This document shows, in pieces, positions 27,905 through 39,575 of a DNA stretch of 64,000 nt. Source of the stretch: Gossypium raimondii (taxonomy: Eukaryota; Streptophyta; Magnoliopsida; Malvales; Malvaceae). Both the position numbers and the translations under genes were made by a program. The stretch's first letter is position 1. Every line of letters begins with the position of its first letter. The notes beneath the pieces were generated by a model. That model searched no databases. It was not told the origin of the DNA and saw only the letters and a program-made list of their open reading frames with translations. The stretch spans positions 51,121,733-51,185,732 of the forward strand of contig NC_068571.1 in assembly GCF_025698545.1 (NCBI RefSeq), written 5' to 3'.

Positions 27905-29680
27905 AAATGACCTGAAATGAACAGTAGATTAGGGTTTTGAGAACTCAATGGCTGGCACTACCTAGTGTTTTGGCCCTATGATTGCTTGATAATTGTGCCA
28001 TGTTTTAAAATATTAATTTTTTTGAGTTTGGGAACCAGTGGCCGGCACCAGGGTTTTTTTTTTACATTGTATCATACCGGTATACAAAAATACCAATATT
28101 TTAAAAAAAAAGTTTTGGCCATGTAATGGTTGGCACTAGAGATATAAAAAAAAAATTGGTGCTAGCCAGTAGATGGTCGGCACTAGGTACTTTTTTTGTG
28201 TTCCAATGCAACTTTTTTTTTATTTTGGGACACTGATGGCCAGCACTAGGGAATTTAAAAAAAAATTTAGGTGCTGGCCATGTAATGTTATCTTTTTTCA
28301 ATTTAATTTTTTTTCAATTCATTTCATATTTTTTCATATTAATTAGAAGTACTCTCAATATGAGGGTAATTTAAATTTTTTTCATATTTTATTTAAATTT
28401 TTTGTCAATTTAAATATCATTCCATTACAAAATTTTAAATTTCATTTAAATTAAAAAAATTTCTCATTTCATTTTTATTCTTTTTTTTGAGAGATATTTT
28501 AGGCCTGAAATGTTGAGTCAAATACTAGGGAATAGGCCTACTAGTGCCAGCCACTGACACTCCATTTCCCATGCGGGTCAGGCCTAACAAGTCCTTTCAC
28601 CTTTTTTATTTTTTTCATTTTATTTATATTTTCATTTCATTTCATTTCTTCATTTTCAGTTCATTTGTATTTTCATTTCATTTACATTTCCATTTCATTA
28701 AAATTAATTTTTTCCATTTAAATTTATAATTTATTTTCATTTAAACTTTCATTCCATTTCAAAATCATCTTTTCATTTTATATTCATTTAACATTTCATT
28801 TCATTTTATATTCATTACAAATTACATTACATTTCATATTCATATTTCATTTAACATTTCATTTCATTAATTTTTTTCAATTCATTTCATATTTTTCGTA
28901 TTAATTAGAAGTAGTCTCAATATCAGAATCATTTAAAACTTTTCATATTTTATTTTAATTTTTTTTTCAATTTAAATATCATTCCATTACAAAATTTTAA
29001 ATTTTATTTAAATTAAACAATTTCTTATTTTATTTTTTTTAGTTTTTCATTTGGGTTTTTTAGGCTTCAAATGTTGGGTCAAATCTTAGGAAGCAGGCTT
29101 GTTGGTGCCGGCCACTAACACTCTATTTCCCAGGCTTGGCGCAGGTCTGACGCAGGCCTAGCCTAAGATGTCATTTCATTTTTTTTATCATTTCATTTCT
29201 ATTTCAGTTTCATTTCTTTCATTTTATTTCATTTCATTTCCATTTTACTTAAATTATCCTTTTTTTTCCATTTAAATTTAATTTTTTCCCATTTCATTTA
29301 AATTATCTATCTTCCCATTTAAATTTAATTTCTTTCCTCATTTAATTTAAATTATCTATCTTCCCATTTTAATTTAATTTGTTTCTTATTTCATTTAAAT
29401 TATCTATCTTCCCATTTTAATTTAATTTTTTCTTATTTCATTTAAATTATCTTTTTTTCCATTTTAATTTAATTTTTTCTTATTTCATTTAAATTATCTT
29501 TCTTTCCAGTTTAATTTTTTTCATTTCATTTAAATTATCTTTCTTTCCATTTTAATTTACGTTTTTCATATTAATTTTCTCTCGTTGTTATTTATTTCAT
29601 TTTAATGTATTTTAAATTAAATATGTATGTATATTGTATTATATTTAATCAAATATATAATTTGAATAAAGCATATAATT
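27905..29680. repeat. Low-complexity TTTCATT region with a 560 bp tandem duplication
   Basis: Dense TTTCATTTCATTT and TTAAATTATC runs, with two related units offset by about 560 bp (about 28300-28610 and 28860-29165). Each unit carries the GTGCCxGCCACTxACACTC motif. Related GGCCGGCAC and GGTCGGCAC phrases recur at 27950-28270. No coding frame is visible. It is probably the non-coding part of a transposable element, perhaps the one that supplied the adjoining transposase remnant. Confidence 0.6.
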
Positions 29681-29739
29681 TTGTATAATTTTTCATATTT
29701 TTACAATGTTTTTACAAGAACATGCGCTCAATAATATAT

Positions 29740-30389
29740 CATTTGTCATATTCGAGTCCAACATTATGAGACGATTGGCCGAAAACATAGACACGATGTG
29801 GGCAAGTTGATCGGTTGTGTCCGGATGTTCGACACACAGTGCACAGTTTGGGTTCGCTCGTCTCCCTGACGTCCATGTCATTTCGAATTCTTGTCGATTG
29901 TAGTCAACCTTTAGGATGTCTACAGAGACTACGATCAGGCACCATCTCAAAAGCAGACGGTGGAATTTCCCAGTTTGAGACATCAGATATTACAGGAAAT
30001 TCATTCCCCCATATACACAATGTGTGTTGCAACGTGTAGATCTCGTCTATGAATTGTTCAACATTTAGGTTTGCTCTCGCACACGTTGCATGAACATGCG
30101 CATACGGATATCAAAAAGTCTGAAATATCACACACTCACATCGCCTGTTTCGCATATCAACTGCGTACGACCTAGGTGGAAGACCCAAACGACAGGTGAT
30201 GTACTCTTGAACTCGAAAAGTTTCCAAGTCGCGCAAATACAATTCTACGTTCATTGTTTGTGCCCTTCGACTATTTACCGCCACGGCCTTTCGCATCCTA
30301 GGCATCAATGTGACCAACCTATAGAATGGGGATTGCCAACGCCAGTTCATGGTGAGAAGAAGAGATTTTGACTGGAGAAGAGCCAACAT
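29740..30389 (-). mobile_element. Mutator-like (MULE) transposase C-terminal remnant
   Basis: On the minus strand the sequence encodes the C-terminal third of a MuDR-type transposase. It has the stretch LGLPPRSYAVDMRNRRCECV, then (after a frame shift near 30110) YPYAHVHATCARANLNVEQF and NEFPVISDVSNWEIPPSAFE. A CCHC zinc knuckle (CTVC...GHNRSTC) follows. The SWIM finger pattern CxC...CxH is recognisable, but its third cysteine is tyrosine (YPYAH). The catalytic DDE part, which should lie to the right, is missing: the U2 gene cassette begins there at about 30416. It is a dead fragment. Confidence 0.85.
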
Positions 30390-30507
30390 ACCCTAATTCT
30401 AAAGAGATTTAAAGGATATATGACTGTTTCATGAATCAACTTATCTTTCATTTTCGATTTCAACAAAACTGGTGAGAAGCTGCTTGCTTACAAACAAGTT
30501 GCTGTAT

Positions 30508-30558
30508 ATCCCACATCATTGGGATACAAACAGACGAGGGGAGAAGCAGCCTATAAAA
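30508..30558 (+). promoter_or_regulatory. snRNA promoter (USE and TATA) of U2-1
   Basis: The upstream sequence element ATCCCACATCA (30508-30518) matches the plant consensus RTCCCACATCG with one change. The TATA box TATAAAA (30552-30558) lies 34 bp farther on. This spacing of roughly three to four helical turns is the known hallmark of plant snRNA genes made by RNA polymerase II. Confidence 0.9.
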
Positions 30559-30583
30559 GAAGCGGGCTTCAACAAAACATAGC

Positions 30584-30776
30584 ATACCTTTCTCGGCCTT
30601 TTGGCTAAGATCAAGTGTAGTATCTGTTCTTATCAGTTTAATATCTGATACGTGGGCCATTGGCTCACATGATATTAAATTTATTTTTTGAGGGGGAGGG
30701 TCCACCACAGTAGCTTGCTACTGGGACTCTCGAGCGTCGCCCAAGCGTTGCACTATTGCTCGGGCCTGGCGCACCC
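30584..30776 (+). ncRNA. U2: U2 spliceosomal snRNA, gene 1
   Basis: It begins ATACCTTTCTCGGCCTTTTG and ends near CTGGCGCACCCC, about 193 nt against about 196 for plant U2. U2 pairs with the intron branch site in the spliceosome; the pairing segment GTAGTA is intact, as is the Sm-binding site ATTTATTTTTTG. The USE and TATA box are correctly placed upstream. The 3'-end signal AGTCAAA (30783-30789) fits the plant consensus AGTNNAA. Everything seen suggests an active gene. The minus-strand frame over it is a shadow. Confidence 0.96.
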
Positions 30777-30789
30777 CGCCCAAGTCAAA

Positions 30790-32077
30790 TGCAAATATTA
30801 AGCAGGTTCAGGTTTTAATATGATTCCTTGTTTAGTTTTTTAACTTATTCCATGGCCTTATCTTAACTCTAGTTTTGCAAATTTTCAACTATCTGCAGTG
30901 TCGCAACGACATGAAATATTGTTTAGTTTCTGTATTTTTTAATTTTTATTTTTCTTGTAGCTACCAAGGGAAATTACATTTACCGACCAAACTGCAGCCG
31001 AATTAGATTCTATTTTGATTTACCTAAATAATATTAAAAGAAACACATAAATGGCATATTGTAAAAATTATGTATCAAAATGGTACATTCAAATGGGTAG
31101 AGGATGGTACATAGACGACACTACATTGATTTTGATACAATTTCGTTAAATAGAAAAAAGAAAAGAGTATAGGGGTGTAGTGCCTATTTGATAGGCGGCA
31201 CCAGTGACCCTTATTTGATAGGCGGCATATCTAGTATTTCTCCCCTCATACTCTCCCATTCGGCTCATTTTTGTAAGGTATTATTTCGTTAAAAATAGCT
31301 ATTAAGGTATGTATTTATTTTATATTTTTATTTATTCATAATTTATTTTTAATATTTGTCGAATAAAAAAGTCTATATATGTTATGTACAAAGAATATTT
31401 TATTTTCTTATGTAATTTTATTTGTTATGTGTGTTTTAGGTTGATTAGATTTATTTGACATGTTATTTTTGATTATTTATTTTTTGTAGGTAAAAGATTT
31501 ATTGATATGAAATTTGAAATTTATGAGATAAATTAGGAATTAATTTATATGTTCTAATTTTTAAAATTTTATAATTGAGAATAAGAGTTTATGCTTTTAA
31601 ATTTTATTTTATGTTTTTTATAAATGTTAAAATGAAATTTCCTTTGAAGTTCTATGCAAAAAAATATATCTTTTGACAATAATTAAGTTAGCATGTTACT
31701 ATATATATTATATTTTAAACCATAATATTTTACTTATAATTTTAATAATTTAGTATCTAATAATTAACGAGATATTAATCTATGAAAAGTGACCGCTAAT
31801 AGCAAATTTAAGTGAAAGTTCTTAATAAAATGAAAGAGAACATGAGCAAATTAGTTTTATATAAAAATTAACATCAATAGCATATAAGCAGATAACAGAA
31901 AATCATTCAGTATATAGTTCAATAATTCCCTTACAAATAAAATTTCCCAACATAAAAAAATAAAAACTCATACAACATACTAAAGAACCATTTCATCTTC
32001 ACACACAATCTGATATCAAAATAAAGGAAACGGGACAAAATGGAAGGAACATTACCAATGACCAAAAAGAAAACTAA
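30790..32077. other. Intergenic region with a repeated GATAGGCGGCA motif
   Basis: No gene is seen. Near 31170-31225 the phrase TATTTGATAGGCGGCA occurs twice, resembling non-coding parts of plant transposable elements. The rest is AT-rich. The 3' UTR of the profilin gene lies at the right end. Confidence 0.45.
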
Positions 32078-32659
32078 CTAAACACCCTGATCGATTAGAT
32101 AATCCCCAAGCCTTTCCACAATCATGTTGCATTGACCAGGTGTTACAGCCTCATCATATATCCCGATGATGAGTGCTTGGTTGGTCTTTTTCACGGTCGC
32201 ACCGCCGGCACCCTGTATCAGTGATATACTTCAATCAAACCATGCTGCTGATATAGGTTCAATTAAGAAGGTATTTTACTATAAAAACATTACCTTCTTT
32301 CCTCTTATTACAGCACCCGGTTCACCTTGGATCACCATGTATTTTACACCACCGAGGAATAATCCGGTTGGTGCCAGAGAACCGGGTTCAGCAAAATCAT
32401 TCATGATTGCACTTATTTCTTCAGGGGTAAACTACAAACACCATCAAGCACACAAAAAAAGAACTTTAAGAACCCTTTTTCTCTAGTCAACTGATAACGC
32501 AAAATTGAAACGTTATAAGAGGAAGAGAACCGGAGGGAAAGTGGAGCTCTGGGCCCAAACGTTGCCGTCGTGGCCGATAATTGCAGCAGCAGTTAGATGG
32601 ATGGGTTGACCATCTATATCGCACATCAAGTGCTCGTCAACGTACTGCTGCCAAGACAT
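32078..32659 (-). CDS. Profilin
   Basis: Three exons, 32659-32531, 32431-32294 and 32212-32078, encode 133 residues, the normal profilin length. Profilin binds monomeric actin, poly-proline proteins such as formins, and phosphoinositides, and controls actin filament growth in the cytoplasm. The N-terminus [18 protein letters not shown] carries the poly-proline-binding W3 and Y6. The middle ([30 protein letters not shown]) and the C-terminus ([20 protein letters not shown]) match the family closely. The three-exon structure is standard. The first donor is weak (CCG|GTTCTC), and the usual residues after the exon 1/2 junction (PQFKPEEI) read PPFTPEEI. A functional gene is likely. Confidence 0.95.
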
Positions 32660-35600
32660 AACTTTCTTTTGAACTTGTTTTGGGTTTTGCTAATGGGATT
32701 GCATCGGGATTTTAAAGAGAAAGAGAGGGAAAGAGAAATTTCTGTTTGGCGAGGAAGAAAGTTATGCAAGGCAGATTGCGTGAAAAATAAGCTGCGCTGG
32801 ACATTGTCCAACGTGGACTAATATTATTGTATTAGATTTGCTGTCGCTCAGGGATTTATTATTATTAATTCAGTAATTAATCTTTCGTAGATCAATTAAG
32901 GGATAAATGCTAGTTACGAGTTTTAAAATGTTTCCATGCCCAAGATTAGAATCGAACTCTCAACTACTGATTAAGAAAAGCTTAATGGTTATATTATTTC
33001 GATCCATGTTTTGGTGGTAATATTGGTGAGGTTATAGGTTTAAAAATCATCAGTTAAATTGATTCATCCGATTCAAATTTTAAAAAAAATATTAAAATAA
33101 AAGTTATTTAAAGATATAAAATTTTATTCATATCAATTGCTAATCAATCAAACTTTTATCTTACTCTAAATAGATATATCCATTAGTTCAATTCGATTTT
33201 AACAGCTTTAATTTTTATATGATGGTTTATCTTTTAACAAAAGTCGAGGTAAATCCTACTTAATTGACCGAAATAATTGATATTAGTCATTCAATTACAC
33301 TCGAGCCTACGTTCTCCTAATTATTATAAATAATAATGATGTTAATTGAATTAAGATTCAAATTTTTATCATGAATTTTTAGCCTTAAATCTTCCTGCAA
33401 TTATGTTATATACATTTAATATGTTAAATTTGTGTAAATTAATACGTTATTAATGACTAATGTTTCTATTTTGAATGCAATTTATATATATGTATATATA
33501 TTGCAAAATCAATGTTTGAACAATATCATTAATTTTCCCTTATAAAAAATATTTATATCTATATTTAAAACAACGAATTTATTTATATTTATGAAAATAA
33601 TGAGTAAAACCATCTTCCCATTCATGCTCGCCACTTTGTTGTTGTCTGCCATTATTATTTATTTGTTTTTATACTTCTTTTATTTTGACTATTTCAAACA
33701 AATATCATATACGGATATTTTGGTTGACCTGATGAAAGGTTTTTTTATTGGTGTTCAAAATTTTCATGGTATTCTTTCATTGGTTGATGATGAGATACGG
33801 ATAGATAGACATTTTTTGTTATTCAATCTTGCTGCTATTGTTAGTTCGTAATTAAAATTTTTTTAGTTTGTTATAAAAAAAGAGAGGAATTTATAATATT
33901 AAAAACCTTTTTATCGCGACAAATTTACTTACCATTAAAAGAAAAAGCGAAGATTGTGGCATAAATAATGGATGCTTCAAAATTATCCATGTAAGACGTG
34001 GCCTATATTGTAGATAGTTGGTCTAATAATATGCAACGTGCCTGGCATGTCTAACGGACCATTGATACTCTAATCTAGAATGCAAATCTATAATGTCTTT
34101 ATGTTTCGAATTGACTCAAAATTTGATCAGACCGGTGTAACTTGATGTAAGAAAAACATATCGACGACATAGTTTTTTATATGCCAAAAAAATTTACCTT
34201 CTAATAAGAAATAAATTGAGAAATTGAGACCTTGAGAGGGCTTAGGCACAATTCGTGAAAGTTGATATCACTAACACAATTATAAAATTACGAAACAATT
34301 ATTTATTTACTCGTTTTTCACTCTGCACGTTTGACATAGCATTTTGGATTAAAGTTCACTGTAAGCCTCTGTGTTATGTCAAAAAGTTTGTCTGAATACT
34401 ACTAGAAGGAATATTTTAATCATGTTTAAAAAGCTGACATTTTAGTTCCTATGGTGATTGTCATTAATGGAATGCCATGGATAATAATAACTAACGTTAT
34501 ATTAAATCGAATTAAAAAGATTTAGTCATCTTGAAAATAAATAGAAGGAAATGATTTAATAATGTCTAGTGTAGGCCAAACTACAAATAATTTAAACACA
34601 TCAATTATGTAAAAATAAAAAATAAAATCTAAAACAATTTAGGGTAAAAGCAAAGCAATGTAAACTCTAGCATGAATATCTTTTGGTGCTGAATTCTCTC
34701 TGGGTTGGAACATTTTCTCACGCTTGAAGGCCTTATATTCTTTTAAAATATTCAATCATATTAAATATATATAGTTTAATCCACTACCAAAACTAAAAGT
34801 TAAATCTCTCTAATTTGTCAGAATTTAACCCTTGAATTTTTTAAAAGAAATTGAGAGTTTAATACAATTAATAATAAATTTAAAATGTTTATTTTATTAT
34901 AGAATTTCGTGCATAAAATTCCTAAACTATTGATATCCAAGTAAACAATATAACAATAAAGCTAGACAATATTTACCCAATTAAACAAACTTCTAAATTT
35001 TCTTAAAGTAAAATAATGTGATTATGATAAATTACAAGAACTAATTTTTCAAATTTCAGAAAATAGAAAGATAAAATTAAAATTAAACCATATATGCACA
35101 TTATTTGTATCTTCATACATATTCTACAGATTTGGTACTGAGATAAAGAAATAGCTTCGAAATGGAATATAATTAGGGCGAAATTAGGTGAAATATATGA
35201 AGAAAATCGTTAGATGGGTATATAATAAATAATTAAAATGATATATAATAAACCAATATAATTATATATAACACTGATACTACACCCACTCAAATTTATA
35301 GAAATTCCTGCTTGGGATTATATATAAGCCCAATGTGTTTATGGACCAGTCATCTTAGGGTTTTAGAAATCCTTTTGAAAAAATCAGTTTGGTTTATAAA
35401 GATAATTGTTCAGTAATATAATAAAGAGATCCTCGACTGCATATTCAAAAATTTGTACTTGCAAAAATTAGATTATTAAAAAAATATTAAGACGATTGTT
35501 ATGTCGAGTGATGATTCAATAACTTCAATAAAATTAATCACAAAAAGAATCGATGGTAAAAAGAAAGAATTATATTTAAACGTAGTCATTATAATATTCA

Positions 35601-35662
35601 AGATAATTACATTAAAATACTGATGTAAACTATACAAAAGATGGTTCGCACTAAAATTGGTC
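32660..35662. other. AT-rich intergenic region
   Basis: About 3 kb with no supported gene. An 86-codon hydrophobic frame at 33591-33851 has no family resemblance and sits in AT-rich DNA, so I do not call it. Confidence 0.5.
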
Positions 35663-35856
35663 GGAGTGCGCCAGGCCCGAGAAATAGTGCAACACTTGGG
35701 CGACGCTCGAGATTCCCAGTAGCAAGCTACTGTGATGGACTCTCCTCCTCAAAAAATAAATTTAATATCGTGTGGACCATTGGCCCACGTATCAGATATT
35801 AAACTGATAAGAACAGATACTACACTTGATCTTAGCCAAAAGGCCGAGAAAGGTAT
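35663..35856 (-). ncRNA. U2: U2 spliceosomal snRNA, gene 2 (more diverged)
   Basis: It reads ATACCTTTCTCGGCCTTTTG from 35856 downward. The branch-site pairing segment, the 5' stem-loops and the Sm site are intact. The 3' half has several changes from the other two copies (for example GAATCTCGAGC for GACTCTCGAGC and TATTTCTCGG for TATTGCTCGG). The 3'-end signal (AGTGCGA) misses the AGTNNAA consensus by one base. The promoter is intact. It could be a variant gene or one beginning to decay. Confidence 0.88.
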
Positions 35857-35880
35857 GCTTGTATCCGTCTAAGCCCGCTT

Positions 35881-35932
35881 CTTTTATAAGCTGCTTTTCT
35901 CCTCATCTGTTTGTATCCCAGCGATGTGGGAT
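35881..35932 (-). promoter_or_regulatory. snRNA promoter (USE and TATA) of U2-2
   Basis: USE ATCCCACATCG (35932-35922) matches the plant consensus perfectly, and TATAAAAG lies at 35888-35881, at normal spacing upstream of the U2-2 start. Confidence 0.9.
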
Positions 35933-36476
35933 ATAGGCCTAATCAAAGAAGCTTCTACTCAAAACTAACAAAATTCTCTCTTATAGAAGTCCTGATTATA
36001 ACTTCATGAAACAGTCGTCATTATAGGAGAAAATGTTTGTTGAAGTGGGGACAAATCTCTGCTAATTTTGCTTCTGTTTTAACTTTCGTGGGGGAGACGA
36101 TGAAGAAAAGTTGAGGCTAAGAAAGAAACATAATTCTTTGCTTTTATGATTCACACTTTTTCATACACTTGGGCTTTGAGTACCATTTCGTACAATTACG
36201 TGAAATGGAAGCTACTATCATATTAGCAGTAGGTGAGAACAGTGACATACAATGCAAATCAATTTAGGTTCCAACATAGCATAATTCAACAGATAATGCA
36301 TAAACCTTAAAAATCAACTGTTACATTTTTACATAAGCCCATAAATGTTTTCTAATGATTTCAACGAGAAGATTTTGGGAGTAAAAATGCAAACATATAG
36401 TATCTTGTATGGCTGACAAGGTCTGAATTAAGAAGTCCAATATTGAGGAAAGGTCAGCATTTAAACTATAATTGGT

Positions 36477-36671
36477 TGGTGTGCGCCAGGCCCGAGCAAT
36501 AGTGCAACGCTTGGGCGACGCTCGAGAGTCCCAGTAGCAAGCTACTGCGATGGACCCTCCACCTCAAAAAATAAATTTAATATCATGTGAGCCAATGGCT
36601 CACGTATCAGATATTAAACTGATAAGAACAGATACTACACTTGATCTTAGCCAAAAGGCCGAGAAAGGTAT
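36477..36671 (-). ncRNA. U2: U2 spliceosomal snRNA, gene 3
   Basis: It starts ATACCTTTCTCGG at 36671 and ends near 36477, about 195 nt. The branch-site pairing segment, Sm site and the 3' stem-loops agree with gene 1. The 3'-end signal CA-N5-AGTTTAA (36467-36461) fits the plant consensus exactly. Intact promoter elements lie upstream, so it should be an active gene. A plus-strand reading frame over it is a shadow. Confidence 0.95.
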
Positions 36672-36695
36672 GCTTGAAGATGTTCAAGCCCGCTT

Positions 36696-36747
36696 TTTTT
36701 ATAGGCTGCTTCTCCCCTCGTCTGTTTGTATTCCAATGATGTGGGAT
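36696..36747 (-). promoter_or_regulatory. snRNA promoter (USE and TATA) of U2-3
   Basis: USE ATCCCACATCA (36747-36737) and a TATAAAAA box (36703-36696) stand at the usual distance from each other and from the U2-3 start. Confidence 0.9.
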
Positions 36748-37099
36748 ATACACCAATATATTCAACAACTTGTTTGTAAGCAAGCAGCTTCTCACAAGTA
36801 TTCGTAAGGGGCAAAATTCAGGTATTGTTGAAATCGAAAATGAAAGGAAGTTGATTCATGAAAGAGTCATATAATTGCGGATAGTGTTTGTTGAAGAGGG
36901 ACAAACCTCTGCCATTTTTTCTTCTGCTATAACTTCATGGGTAGATGTGATGATGAAGATAAGAAGAGAATTTCAAATATAGTTCTTCGCTTTTATGGGT
37001 CAACAACACTTCATCAAAGTATCAAATCCTTGGCTTTTGGTAACATCGTCATCGTAAGTGTGCATCATATTAGCAAATGGTGAAAGCCTTACAATGCTA

Positions 37100-39290
37100 A
37101 AAATAGCAACGGCTCCATCTATTTAAGTGATAATAATTTTATTTTATTTTTAAATATATTTATATAAAAATTTAAAATTATATGTTACAATATACAGATC
37201 ATAAAACAGGCATAAAGAATATCAAATATATATATAATTTATAAAACTAAGCTTAGCATTAATTGGTTTAAACCAATAAATTAATCTAATGATTCAAATT
37301 TAGTTAACTCAGTCTGGCTTAGTTGATTTTAAAATAATTAGTTTGAAAATTAATTTATTTGTTAAATTCAATCGGATGATCAAATAAATCTTACTAACTG
37401 ATAATTTTATTTATAGTTATATAATAATTTGAAATAGTTTATACAATATAATATATCATTTATAAAACCGAATCAACCAAATGCTTACCCTAATTACTTT
37501 GCATGAAAGATGGTTGATAAGTTAAAAGATAATTTGAACCATATAATTTGGAAGTATAAAAGGAGTCGATAGACATATGTAAAAATATGACGCACAACTT
37601 ACGTTATTTTCCTTTCTCTTTGATTTGGGTTTGTTGTCTACTATTTGATTTTTTTCACTATTTTTTAGTTATTTATGTAAAAAAAAGAAAAAATAGATAA
37701 TTTTTCATCCTAATGTAGAAAAATTAATTATTTTAAATTAGAATGATGAGATAAAAGAGATAAAATGCATAAATTAATTCAAAATTATGCATTTTTTAAA
37801 TATTTTATTTTCTTTTATTTTCTTCCATTTTTTCATCTCCCACCAATGACACATGGAAAGAAAATTATGTTTTCCATCCTTCTAATTTCCCGTACCCATT
37901 CATTTTTTTATCATTCCAATTTTCTTTTCACTCTACCAAGTAAAGCTTAAGAGACTGATCGAGTTTGAAAATCAATACTAATAAAGAAAAGGGGAGATTT
38001 CCGAGCAATGATAATGAGCTGACGAGCATAAATTCCAAACTCGAGATATGATGAACCAAATAAGCAAGTAATAATGTGAGACTAGACTTGCAAGATTTCC
38101 TATATAAACCTAAGAAACTCTGTTTCATAGAGTGGAGGAAATGTGTTTATGGATTGAGTCAAGACTTAATTCCAAATAAAAATTTTAAACTTGAGCCCGA
38201 CTTACTTAGGCCTATCTAAAAAGTTCATTTTACTGTTTGAAAGCAATAAAAATATTATTTATTTATATTTAACCATAACATATATATAAACGGTTTGATG
38301 GACCACCTGACCTATGAACACTTTCACACAATTTTAAACTGGTTGCATGATCAAATTTTTATATTTAAAAATGTCATAAAGTTGATTTAATACTTTTTAT
38401 GATGTTATTATTTAGACTTCAATTATTAGATCAAAATAGTAGAAAAATAAATTAATAAAAAAAACAAAAAAAAACATCTTTTTAAAAGTTTTAATAGTAC
38501 AAAGACAATACAATTACAACTACAACACATGTACAAATATAAATATATGTTCGATCAATTACAATGTAAAATCCAACCAATGCAATACATAACATATGAA
38601 AAATTGGACAAAAGTTGAACTAATCTAGAAAAAATTGAACGAAACTTACATATAGTTGGGAGGAGACTGACAAAATATAATTACAAATGATGGAACTCGA
38701 TGAAACTCAAACCTGAACCTTCAAAGTCGAAGATCTCAACCTTTATTAACAATACCAAAGTGTCGTTAGCTAAAAAGATCAAAAGTGTGTTTATTAACTA
38801 CATTATCTTTTCACTTAATATAAAAAATTAAAAAAAAATGTTGAACATGATAAATAGATAATTACTTATCACTTAATATTGAAAATATTAAATTAATTTT
38901 ATTATTAAAAATCTTATTTTTGAAATAAACTATTTATTCATTTTATTAAAAATTAAAATATTCAATGCTTTCTTTAATTTTGGATAAAAATAATAAGATT
39001 AAAATTATGAAATAAAGGTTGAGCTATACTATTGGTCTCTATACTCTTAATAAATTTAGAATTTAATCTCTTTACTTTTTGATTTTAAAATTCAGATTCA
39101 ATTGTTAAAACTGTTAAAAATATTTTGTTAAGTTCAAATTAATTAATTACATAGCTATCAAATGAGTATTTATTTATAAAATTAACAACGTTAAGTTTTG
39201 ATATTTAAAAATAAACAATCTAAATTTCTAAAATTAAAATATGAAAATTAAATTCATAATTACCCGTACGGTTAAATTCAGAGAAAACAT
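37100..39290. other. AT-rich intergenic region
   Basis: No gene or clear mobile element is seen. The right end holds the promoter of the phosphofructokinase gene. Confidence 0.5.
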
Positions 39291-39575
39291 AAAATGCGGC
39301 GCCTCCAGTATTTGAACCAACAGAAAAAAGAAGAAACCTGGGATAAGGATCCATTTCGAAAAGTTGTCGTGGGCTACATGCATATTGACGTGGGCGATCC
39401 AACTCGGATAAGCATCCACCACCTGTTTTTCTCTCTCAGCTCTGATGGGCACTCTCAATCTCTCTTTTCAAATACAAACCCTCTATATATCACCATCCTC
39501 ACCCTCTTTCAATACCTTCACCATTTCTTTAACCACAAACAGAAAAAATCCAACTGTTCACGTTTTTCTTTGTCG

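Larger units (their letters stand above)
35640..37100 (-). repeat. Tandem duplication carrying U2-2 and U2-3
   Basis: The two minus-strand U2 genes are 815 bp apart. Similarity extends through their promoters and several hundred bases upstream: compare about 35990-36240 with 36850-37080, which share ACTTCATG, ATTATAGG-type and CATATTAGCA segments. They arose by tandem duplication. U2-1 shares only about 170 bp of upstream sequence with U2-3. Confidence 0.7.

Noticed and set aside
30460-30708. 82-codon minus-strand frame, and a similar plus-strand frame at 36550-36807
   Set aside because: Both are shadows across U2 snRNA genes and their promoters, which is why the two peptides look alike.
32935-33010. 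Possible tRNA or SINE promoter (AATCGAACTC)
   Set aside because: There is no cloverleaf, no A box at the right spacing and no terminator.
33591-33851. 86-codon hydrophobic frame
   Set aside because: It is AT-rich with no recognisable domain, no splice partners and no conserved neighbours.
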